Positions 1 to 5,330 of a DNA stretch of 6,907 nt are shown here, one piece after another (within the stretch, counting starts at the first letter, position 1; every line of letters starts with the position of its first letter). Location of the stretch: assembly GCA_002474415.1 (NCBI GenBank), contig DLQV01000139.1, positions 1-6,907 on the forward strand, written 5' to 3'. This DNA is from Lachnospiraceae bacterium UBA7598 (GTDB taxonomy: Bacteria > Bacillota > Clostridia > Lachnospirales > Lachnospiraceae). A model generated the notes under the pieces. It ran no database searches, had not been told where the DNA came from, and worked only from the letters and a program-made list of their open reading frames with translations. The position numbers and the translations under genes were made by a program.

Positions 1-483
1 GATGATTTTAAGCGGGCATCCCGTCAGAGAATCGTGCTGCAGGCAATGCTGGAAAAGGCAAAAAAAGCCAATCCGGCGACTCTTGTTAAAATCTGTAACA
101 GCGTTGTGGATCATATTTCTACTACATTGTCCTTAAGTCAGATGGTGGATCTGGCAAAGGATGTTACCAAGTATTCGGTCAGCAGTACAACGGGATTCCC
201 ATTTGACCTGACGACCAAGACGATGCCGAGATGCGGAGATACCGTAATTCCGGCAGATCTGGTGACAAATGTAACTCAGCTTCATGAATATATGTTTGAT
301 GATGACGCATATACACCATCGCAGACGGTACAGGCAATCAGTGATACGATTGTAAATACAACGGGGATCAATGCGGATTCTGCGAAAATAAATACTTCGG
401 ATTATAATGAAACAGTAGGGGCAACCGGCACAGATGAGATTCAGAAAGGATCGGAAACTACCGGAGGAACAAATGCACAGTAA
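1..483 (+). CDS. LCP (LytR-CpsA-Psr) family protein, C-terminal part (5' truncated by window)
   Basis: The reading frame is open from base 1 to the TAA at 481-483, giving 160 visible residues; the true start lies upstream. The first residues read DDFKRASRQR, which fits the conserved D-x-x-x-R-x-x-R-Q segment of the LCP catalytic domain, where arginines contact the lipid pyrophosphate. The following helix-rich stretch (VLQAMLEKAKKA, then a VDLAKDV segment) and GFPFD are typical of the end of that domain. LCP proteins are membrane-anchored enzymes acting outside the cell that transfer undecaprenyl-linked polymers such as teichoic acids or capsule onto peptidoglycan. The last ~45 residues are Thr/Asn/Gly-rich, a likely extracellular tail. 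The membrane anchor is outside the window. A nucleotide-sugar gene starts 15 nt downstream, consistent with an envelope operon. Which polymer is attached cannot be told from the sequence. Confidence 0.85.
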   Translation, partial: DDFKRASRQRIVLQAMLEKAKKANPATLVKICNSVVDHISTTLSLSQMVDLAKDVTKYSVSSTTGFPFDLTTKTMPRCGDTVIPADLVTNVTQLHEYMFDDDAYTPSQTVQAISDTIVNTTGINADSAKINTSDYNETVGATGTDEIQKGSETTGGTNAQ

Positions 484-498
484 TCAATTGAGGAAGAA

Positions 499-1707
499 AT
501 GAACGAACAGGTAAAGAAAAATATTATAGAGCATGAGCAGAAATATTTAAAAAAGCTTGTAGGTACACAGGTGCCGGAGAAACTGGAACATCAGCTGGAG
601 AGGATGGATTGGTCCTGTCTGGAACTGATTCATCAGAAAAAACAGCAGAGAGGAACGTTTGCTCCGCTACAGGCAATGGAGCTTTCTGAGATCCGCAAGA
701 AAGAAGAACTGTATTGCAAAAAGGGTCTTGAAGCGCTGCAGGCAGGAAAAGTTGGTGCGATTCTTCTTGCGGGTGGACAGGGCACGCGTCTGGGATTTGA
801 TAAGGCAAAGGGGATGTTCAATATTGGAGTTACGAAAACACTCTATATTTTTGAACAGCTGATAAAGAATCTGATGCAGGTGAAAAATGAAGCAGGGGTG
901 TGGATTCCTCTTTATATTATGACCAGCGAGAAAAACGATGCACAGACACGGACATTTTTCGAAGAACATGATTATTTCGGATATGACAGCAGTTATATAA
1001 AGTTCTTTATGCAGGAAATGGTCCCGGCAGTAGATTTTGATGGAAACGTGCTGATGGAATCGAAAGATTCTCTGGCAATGTCTCCAAATGGAAACGGTGG
1101 CTGGTTTCAATCGATGCTTCGTGCACATTTGGATGAGGACATCCGTGCACGGGGAATTGAGTGGCTGAATGTTTTTGCCGTAGATAATGTGTTACAGAGA
1201 ATTGCAGATCCGGTATTTATCGGGGCTACGATTTTATCGGGATGTGTGTGTGGGTCAAAGGTTGTGCGCAAAGTTTCCCCTCACGAACGTGTGGGTGCAA
1301 TGTGTCTCGAAGACGGAAAACCATCAATCGTAGAATATTATGAGCTGACACCGGAGATGGCGGAGGCCACCAATGAAAATGGTTCTCTGCTCTATGGATT
1401 TGGAGTGATTTTAAATTACCTGTTCCGTGTAGACAAGCTGATGGAAATTGTAAAATCAAATCTTCCAATGCATATTGTAGAGAAAAAAGTTCCTTATCTG
1501 GATGAAAATGGACAGTTGCAGAAACCACAGGAGCCAAATGCTTATAAGTTTGAAACATTGATACTGGATATGGTTTACATGATGGATAACTGTCTTCCTT
1601 TTGAGGTAGAGAGGGAAAAAGAATTTGCACCTGTGAAAAATGCTGTGGGGACAGATTCCGTTGTGTCTGCTAGGGAACTGTTGAAGAAAAACGGAGTGGC
1701 AATTTAA
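499..1707 (+). CDS. UDPGP-family UDP-sugar pyrophosphorylase (UDP-N-acetylhexosamine pyrophosphorylase-like uridylyltransferase)
   Basis: This 402-residue protein belongs to the UDPGP type 1 family, which makes UDP-sugars plus pyrophosphate from UTP and a sugar 1-phosphate in the cytoplasm. The nucleotide-binding signature LAGGQGTRLGF lies at residues 90-100, followed by KAKG (102-105), where relatives usually have PKG. Further family blocks are SPNGNGG (195-201), VDNVLQRIADPVFIG (228-242), KVVRK (254-258) with VEYYEL (278-283), YKFETLILD (349-357) and EFAPVKN (375-381). These resemble eukaryotic-type UDP-GlcNAc/GalNAc pyrophosphorylases more than the bacterial GalU or GlmU families, but the substrate is inferred. 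The length fits bacterial family members. The ATG at 499 has GAGGA at 490-494, with a short 4-nt spacer. The gene follows an LCP gene by 15 nt, suggesting co-transcription and a role in envelope polymer precursors. No terminator is visible after it. Confidence 0.9.
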   Translation: MNEQVKKNIIEHEQKYLKKLVGTQVPEKLEHQLERMDWSCLELIHQKKQQRGTFAPLQAMELSEIRKKEELYCKKGLEALQAGKVGAILLAGGQGTRLGFDKAKGMFNIGVTKTLYIFEQLIKNLMQVKNEAGVWIPLYIMTSEKNDAQTRTFFEEHDYFGYDSSYIKFFMQEMVPAVDFDGNVLMESKDSLAMSPNGNGGWFQSMLRAHLDEDIRARGIEWLNVFAVDNVLQRIADPVFIGATILSGCVCGSKVVRKVSPHERVGAMCLEDGKPSIVEYYELTPEMAEATNENGSLLYGFGVILNYLFRVDKLMEIVKSNLPMHIVEKKVPYLDENGQLQKPQEPNAYKFETLILDMVYMMDNCLPFEVEREKEFAPVKNAVGTDSVVSARELLKKNGVAI

Positions 1708-1713
1708 CGGGGA

Positions 1714-1759
1714 TTTACAAAATTTACAGAACTTTGTCACAATTTAAACACAGTTGACA
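1714..1759 (+). promoter_or_regulatory. Phased TTNACA-like direct repeats upstream of htrA (candidate response-regulator operator)
   Basis: Hexamers in the same orientation occur at 1714-1719 (TTTACA), 1723-1728 (TTTACA), 1734-1739 (TTGTCA) and 1754-1759 (TTGACA). A degenerate copy (TTTAAACA, 1743-1750) fills the remaining slot. Start-to-start spacings are about 9, 11, 9-10 and 10-11 nt, close to one helical turn. Direct repeats with this spacing are how OmpR/PhoB-type response regulators (for example PhoP or CssR in Bacillus) recognise DNA, and CssRS is known to control htrA there. The pattern is seen in the sequence; the regulator is inference. Confidence 0.4.
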
Positions 1760-1761
1760 GG

Positions 1762-1767
1762 TAGAAT
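1762..1767 (+). promoter_or_regulatory. Candidate -10 element of the htrA promoter
   Basis: TAGAAT matches five of six bases of the sigma-A -10 consensus. It would place the start of transcription near 1774, about 27 nt before the htrA ATG. No good -35 hexamer lies 16-18 nt upstream, where the phased repeats sit instead, which would suit an activator-dependent promoter. The call is weak on its own. Confidence 0.35.
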
Positions 1768-1800
1768 GCTCCTTAGAAAACAAGAAAGGAGTTTTTCATT

Positions 1801-3327
1801 ATGGATAACAACTATTATAATAATATGAATCAAAATCAGAATCAGAATACACAAAACAATCAGAACAGTCAGAATGGATATAATCCGTACAATAGCCAGA
1901 ATCAGACATATCAGAATACGACATACAATGCGTATAATCCGTATCAGCAGCCGACCGGAGGCCCGACTCCAAAGAAACCGCGCCGCAGATCCGGATTCGG
2001 AGCAACCATTGGTAAGTGTGCTGCCGTTGCCCTTGTCTTTGGACTGGTGGCCGGAGGCGTATTTACCGGAGTCAGCTATGTAGGAACGAAAGCATTGGGA
2101 GTTTCCGGACAGAATACGAGCAGCTCAAAGAGTTCTTCTTCCTCTGCACAGGTAAGCCAGACAAGTACTGGAAATGCAACCGATCTGTCAGATGTTTCCG
2201 GTATTGCAAAAGAGGCTATGCCAAGTATTGTGGCAATCACAAACACGGGTACAGTATCTTATCAGACATTCTGGGGAACACAGCAGCAGGAGAGTGAGAG
2301 TGCAGGATCTGGCATTATCATCAAGCAGGATAGTAAATATCTTTACATTGCAACGAACAACCATGTGGTTGCGGATGCAGATTCCCTCAAAGTACAGTTT
2401 GTAGATAATGAGACGGTAGAATGTAAAGTACAGGGAACAGATGCTTCTGATGATCTGGCAGTGGTAAAGGTACCGCTTAGTGATATCAAAGCTTCTACAC
2501 TAAAAGAAATCAAAGTGGCTTCTGTAAATGAAGATTCCGATAAACTGGTAGTTGGCCAGGGGGTTATCGCAATTGGTAATGCACTTGGTTATGGCCAGTC
2601 GGTTACCAACGGCATTATCAGTGCACTGGGACGTACCGTTACAGTCCAGGATGAACAGACCGGAGAAACCGTGGTAAACAACAATATGATTCAGACGAAT
2701 GCAGCAATTAACCCTGGTAACAGTGGTGGTGCACTTTTAAATGCAAGTGGAGAGGTTGTTGGCATTAACTCTGCAAAATATTCAGATACAAGTGTAGAGG
2801 GATTTGGTTATGCCATTCCGATGTCAGATGCAATGCCAATTATTGAGCAGCTGATTGAAAAAGGTCAGGTAGACCAGTCAAAAGCCGCATTCCTCGGCAT
2901 ACAGGGACAGGATATTTCTTCTAGCGTTGCAAGTGCCTACAATATGCCGGAAGGTGTATATGTATATCAGGTTGTATCCGGATCACCTGCAGAAAAAGCA
3001 GGACTCCGTCAGGGCGATATTATTACAGAATTTGATGGTCAGACAATTACTGGTATGACACAGCTGAAGCAGCTGATAGCATCCCATAAATCGGGAGACG
3101 AAGTAAAGATGACGATCGAACGGCTGGGAAATGGATACAAGGAGAAATCCATCAAGGTAACGCTTGCAGCTCAATCGGATTTTGTAACAGAAAGCAGTTC
3201 AGAAAATTCCAATGATTCACAGAATTCCGGAAACTCTGGAAATTCTGGCAACTCAGGAGACTCCGGAAATTCTGATAATTCCGGTAATTCCGGTTTCTTT
3301 GATGGATTTGGTGGGTCAAATAATTAA
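1801..3327 (+). CDS. htrA: HtrA/DegP-like S1C serine protease with PDZ domain, membrane-anchored
   Basis: This 508-residue envelope quality-control protease should degrade or refold misfolded exported proteins. Residues 1-58 are a cytoplasmic Asn/Gln/Tyr-rich tail containing YNPY twice (27-30 and 45-48). A basic patch KKPRRR (58-63) precedes one membrane segment (about 68-94), placing the catalytic part outside the cell. A Ser-rich linker (106-122) leads to the trypsin-like domain with the complete triad: His188 in NNHVV, Asp218 in DDLAVVK and Ser308 in PGNSGGAL. A PDZ domain follows (about 363-456; GVYVYQV, then SPAEKAGLRQGDII). The tail is Ser/Asn/Gly-rich with NSG repeats (475-498). The ATG has AAAGGAG at 1785-1791, 9 nt upstream. 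It is probably its own transcription unit, with phased repeats before it and a strong terminator after it. The HtrA-family assignment is firm; the exact paralogue (HtrA, HtrB or YyxA type) is not resolved. Confidence 0.95.
   Translation: MDNNYYNNMNQNQNQNTQNNQNSQNGYNPYNSQNQTYQNTTYNAYNPYQQPTGGPTPKKPRRRSGFGATIGKCAAVALVFGLVAGGVFTGVSYVGTKALGVSGQNTSSSKSSSSSAQVSQTSTGNATDLSDVSGIAKEAMPSIVAITNTGTVSYQTFWGTQQQESESAGSGIIIKQDSKYLYIATNNHVVADADSLKVQFVDNETVECKVQGTDASDDLAVVKVPLSDIKASTLKEIKVASVNEDSDKLVVGQGVIAIGNALGYGQSVTNGIISALGRTVTVQDEQTGETVVNNNMIQTNAAINPGNSGGALLNASGEVVGINSAKYSDTSVEGFGYAIPMSDAMPIIEQLIEKGQVDQSKAAFLGIQGQDISSSVASAYNMPEGVYVYQVVSGSPAEKAGLRQGDIITEFDGQTITGMTQLKQLIASHKSGDEVKMTIERLGNGYKEKSIKVTLAAQSDFVTESSSENSNDSQNSGNSGNSGNSGDSGNSDNSGNSGFFDGFGGSNN
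3223..3294 (+). repeat. Degenerate 9-nt repeat coding NSG triplets in the HtrA C-terminal tail
   Basis: Eight consecutive 9-nt units encode NSG, NSG, NSG, NSG, DSG, NSD, NSG and NSG at residues 475-498. Third codon positions vary between units (for example TCC, TCT and TCA for serine), so the array is not a fresh slippage product and the amino-acid pattern appears to be maintained. It lies after the PDZ domain as a flexible extracellular tail; its role is unknown. Confidence 0.8.
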
Positions 3328-3355
3328 TGACAAATTGCATAAGATGCGCTATAAT
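3327..3355 (+). promoter_or_regulatory. Sigma-A type promoter for the gtrA-like/arcC/luxS/mtnN operon
   Basis: ATGACA (3327-3332, five of six bases of the -35 consensus) is separated by exactly 17 nt from a perfect TATAAT (3350-3355). The -35 begins at the last base of the htrA stop codon. The predicted start is near 3362, giving a leader of about 109 nt before the next gene. The -10 overlaps the first bases of the terminator stem at 3353-3387. Confidence 0.7.
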
Positions 3356-3397
3356 AGATTGTCCGAACATAATTCGGACAATCTATTTTGTATTTTA
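3353..3397 (+). terminator. Intrinsic terminator after htrA
   Basis: A perfect 15-bp inverted repeat (AATAGATTGTCCGAA at 3353-3367, its complement at 3373-3387) closes a 5-nt loop (CATAA). It is followed by a T-rich tract, TTTTG then TATTTT. It starts 26 nt after the htrA stop codon and should end htrA transcripts. A transcript starting near 3362 would keep only the inner part of the stem as a short 5' hairpin. Confidence 0.85.
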
Positions 3398-3400
3398 AAG

Positions 3401-3450
3401 CAACACTGCCTGTGGTAGCATAACACTGCCATGGAGTAGTTGCAGTTTTA
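3401..3450 (+). other. Repeat-containing leader of the GtrA operon with competing hairpins
   Basis: AACACTGCC occurs twice, at 3402-3410 and 3422-3430, exactly 20 nt apart. The second copy region TAACACTGC (3421-3429) can pair with GCAGTTTTA (3442-3450) with one mismatch. The first copy (3402-3409) can pair with the same 3' arm with seven of eight pairs. GCAAC (3400-3404) is also complementary to GTTGC (3439-3443). The segment is in the predicted 5' leader, ending 5 nt before the AGGAG at 3456-3460. It matches no riboswitch class I recognise, and any regulatory role is speculative. Confidence 0.35.
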
Positions 3451-3470
3451 GAAACAGGAGTCAGACAAAA

Positions 3471-3863
3471 ATGAATAGGATAAAAAGTTTGATCATTCAG
3501 TTCTGTAAATTTGGAGCAGTTGGTGGTCTGTGTTTTGGCATTGACTATGGGCTGATGATCTTGTTGACAGAGACACATGTTATGCATTACTTTGCATCCA
3601 GTGCCGTGTCGTTTACCGTATCCGTTATTGTGAATTATATTCTGAGCATGCGTTTTGTTTTTACCGGAAAGGAAGACATGACGAAGGCGCAGGAGATGGC
3701 TATTTTTGTGGCACTCAGTATGATCGGACTTGTATTGAACCAGTTGATCATGTGGTTTGCCGTAGAACATTTAGGAATGTTTTATGCAGTAGCAAAAATA
3801 TTCTCCACCATGTTAGTTACTACGTATAATTTTATCTCCAGAAAAAAATTCCTGGAAGCATAA
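3471..3863 (+). CDS. GtrA-family four-helix membrane protein
   Basis: The 130-residue product has four predicted membrane helices (about 10-32, 38-60, 74-97 and 102-123), the full length and topology of the GtrA/DPMS family. Family marks are the N-terminal FGAVGG (14-19) with Asp25, NYILSMRFVF (55-64) joining helix 2 to its loop, and the end motif NFISRKKF (120-127). Family members are thought to help move or present undecaprenyl-phosphate-linked sugars to glycosyltransferases that decorate surface polymers. No glycosyltransferase is adjacent here, so the substrate is unknown. AGGAG at 3456-3460 supports the ATG at 3471. It is the first gene after the 3327-3355 promoter and lies 27 nt before the carbamate kinase gene. 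Confidence 0.88.
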   Translation: MNRIKSLIIQFCKFGAVGGLCFGIDYGLMILLTETHVMHYFASSAVSFTVSVIVNYILSMRFVFTGKEDMTKAQEMAIFVALSMIGLVLNQLIMWFAVEHLGMFYAVAKIFSTMLVTTYNFISRKKFLEA

Positions 3864-3890
3864 GCCGGGATTGGAGAGATAGGAGGATGT

Positions 3891-4823
3891 ATGAAAAAGA
3901 AAAGAATTGTAATCGCGTTGGGACATGAAGCTCTTGGAAGTACACTGCCGGAACAGCAGAAGGCAGCAGCACGTACAGCAAAAGCTGTCGCAGATTTTAT
4001 CCGGGAAGATTATCAGGTGGTTATTACACACAGCAATGGACCACAGGTTGGAATGATCCATACGGCAATGAATGAATTTTGTCGTCTGTATCCGGAGTAC
4101 ACAGCAACACCGACATCTGTCTGCTCTGCGATGAGTCAGGGATATATTGGATATGATCTGCAGAATGCCATCCGTACAGAGTTATTAAATCGTGGTATTT
4201 ATAAAACAGTTTCCACTGTTTTGACACAGGTGGTTGTTGATCCGTATGATGAGGCATTTTATCATCCAACCAAAGTGATTGGTCGTGTAATGACAAAGGA
4301 TGAGGCAGAGGAAGAAGAAAAGAAAGGCAACCATGTGATAGAAGTGGAGGGTGGTTATCGTCGTATCGTAGCATCTCCAAAGCCTATGGATATTGTGGAG
4401 ATAGATGCGATTTCTGCATTGTCTGACGCTGATCAGGTTGTCATTGCCTGCGGCGGAGGCGGAATTCCGGTTCTTGCACAGAATAACCGTCTGCAGGGAG
4501 CCAGTGCGGTAATCGAAAAAGATCTCGCAGCAGGAAAGCTTGCAGAACTTCTGGATGCAGATATGCTGGTTATTCTTACAAGTGTGGATAAGGTTTGTCT
4601 GAATTTTGGCAAGGAAGATGAAGTAAAACTGGATACGCTTTCTCTTGCCGATGCAAAGAAATATCTTGCAGCAGGAGAATTCGGAGAAGGAACCATGGCT
4701 CCAAAGATTGAAGCTGCGATTGATTTCATCGGAGAATCTGCAATCCGTTCTGTCCTTGTAACCAAATTAAATAAGGAAGCAGGAGAGATTACCGGTGGTA
4801 TGGGAACTCTGATCAAGAAATAG
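3891..4823 (+). CDS. arcC: Carbamate kinase (amino acid kinase family), variant active-site loops
   Basis: The 310-residue protein is full length for carbamate kinase, which interconverts carbamoyl phosphate plus ADP with carbamate (ammonia and CO2) plus ATP. Recognisable blocks are HSNGPQVG (47-54), SQGYIGYDLQ (82-91), VVDPYDEAF (115-123), PTKVIGRVM (126-134), RRIVASPKP (157-165), ACGGGGIPV (186-194), ASAVIEKDLAAGKLA (204-218), ILTSVDKV (228-235), and MAPKIEAA (269-276). The lysines expected at the active site are kept (Lys128, Lys210, Lys272). Several usual residues differ: ALGHEALG (9-16) replaces ALGGNAL, HSNG replaces HGNG, VIEKD replaces VIDKD, and LTSV replaces LTDV. No arcA, arcB or other arginine-deiminase or purine-breakdown gene is nearby. 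AGGAGG (3881-3886) precedes the ATG by 4 nt. The fold is certain; the precise substrate is slightly less so. Confidence 0.88.
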   Translation: MKKKRIVIALGHEALGSTLPEQQKAAARTAKAVADFIREDYQVVITHSNGPQVGMIHTAMNEFCRLYPEYTATPTSVCSAMSQGYIGYDLQNAIRTELLNRGIYKTVSTVLTQVVVDPYDEAFYHPTKVIGRVMTKDEAEEEEKKGNHVIEVEGGYRRIVASPKPMDIVEIDAISALSDADQVVIACGGGGIPVLAQNNRLQGASAVIEKDLAAGKLAELLDADMLVILTSVDKVCLNFGKEDEVKLDTLSLADAKKYLAAGEFGEGTMAPKIEAAIDFIGESAIRSVLVTKLNKEAGEITGGMGTLIKK

Positions 4824-4827
4824 CAGT

Positions 4828-4846
4828 TTTTGCAGGAGGCGCAAAA
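4828..4846 (+). promoter_or_regulatory. luxS ribosome binding site presented in a hairpin loop
   Basis: TTTTGC (4828-4833) and GCAAAA (4841-4846) form a perfect 6-bp inverted repeat. The 7-nt loop is AGGAGGC, so the whole Shine-Dalgarno core (4834-4839) is in the loop. The last stem base is the A of the luxS ATG. The stem is AT-rich, so its stability is modest. Confidence 0.45.
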
Positions 4847-5307
4847 TGAATCGAATTAAGAGTTTTACAATCAATCACAATCTTCTGATGCCGGGATTTT
4901 ATATTTCCCGCGAAGATGGAGATGTGATCACTTATGATCTGCGTACGCGCAAACCGAACGCAGGAGATTATATGGACAATGCAACTATGCATTCTTTGGA
5001 GCATATGTTCGCTACATATATCCGTAATTCCGAGATGGGGAATGAGGTTGTTTATTTTGGACCGATGGGATGTCAGACCGGATTTTATCTGCTGGTTCGT
5101 AACAGCAGAAGTCCGAAAGAAGTGTTTGCCATGACAAAAGAGGTTCTCAAAAAGATCTATGATCATCAGGGAGAAGTATTCGGAAAATCGGCCATTGAAT
5201 GTGGACATTATGAAAATCTGTCTCTTGCAGCAGCAAAGGCAGAGGCAGCGACGTATCTTGCTGTATTGGAAGAACAGACAAATATGGATTTTACATATCC
5301 GGAATAA
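4846..5307 (+). CDS. luxS: S-ribosylhomocysteine lyase (AI-2 synthase)
   Basis: LuxS cleaves S-ribosylhomocysteine into homocysteine and DPD, the precursor of autoinducer-2, in the cytoplasm as a metal-dependent homodimer. The 153-residue product has the normal family length. The metal-binding motif HSLEH (49-53) supplies His49 and His53 with catalytic Glu52. GPMGCQTGFY (72-81) carries catalytic Cys76, and ECGHYENLSL (118-127) carries the third metal ligand Cys119. All catalytic residues are present, so the enzyme should be active. Its gene lies 22 nt after the carbamate kinase gene and 23 nt before mtnN, whose product makes its substrate. The start is fixed by AGGAGG at 4834-4839. Whether AI-2 is used as a signal or is only a by-product cannot be read from this window. 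Confidence 0.98.
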   Translation: MNRIKSFTINHNLLMPGFYISREDGDVITYDLRTRKPNAGDYMDNATMHSLEHMFATYIRNSEMGNEVVYFGPMGCQTGFYLLVRNSRSPKEVFAMTKEVLKKIYDHQGEVFGKSAIECGHYENLSLAAAKAEAATYLAVLEEQTNMDFTYPE

Positions 5308-5330
5308 AACAGATTGCAGGAGGAAAAAAC

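Noticed and set aside
1754..1759. Perfect TTGACA as a -35 element for htrA
   Set aside because: The hexamer 17 nt downstream is AAAACA, and the nearest -10-like hexamers are too close. It fits better as the last copy of the phased repeat series.
3324..3770. 148-codon minus-strand open frame covering the htrA-gtrA gap
   Set aside because: It crosses the terminator stem and the GtrA gene and has no recognisable domain in its translation; the + strand GtrA protein is clear.
3887..3889. Alternative ATG just upstream of the carbamate kinase start
   Set aside because: It directly follows the AGGAGG, is out of frame with the kinase, and would leave no spacer for ribosome binding.
4824..5330. SAM, SAH or other riboswitch controlling luxS and mtnN
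   Set aside because: The gaps before luxS and mtnN are only 22 and 23 nt, too short for any known aptamer; the 3362-3470 leader does not show a recognisable riboswitch core.
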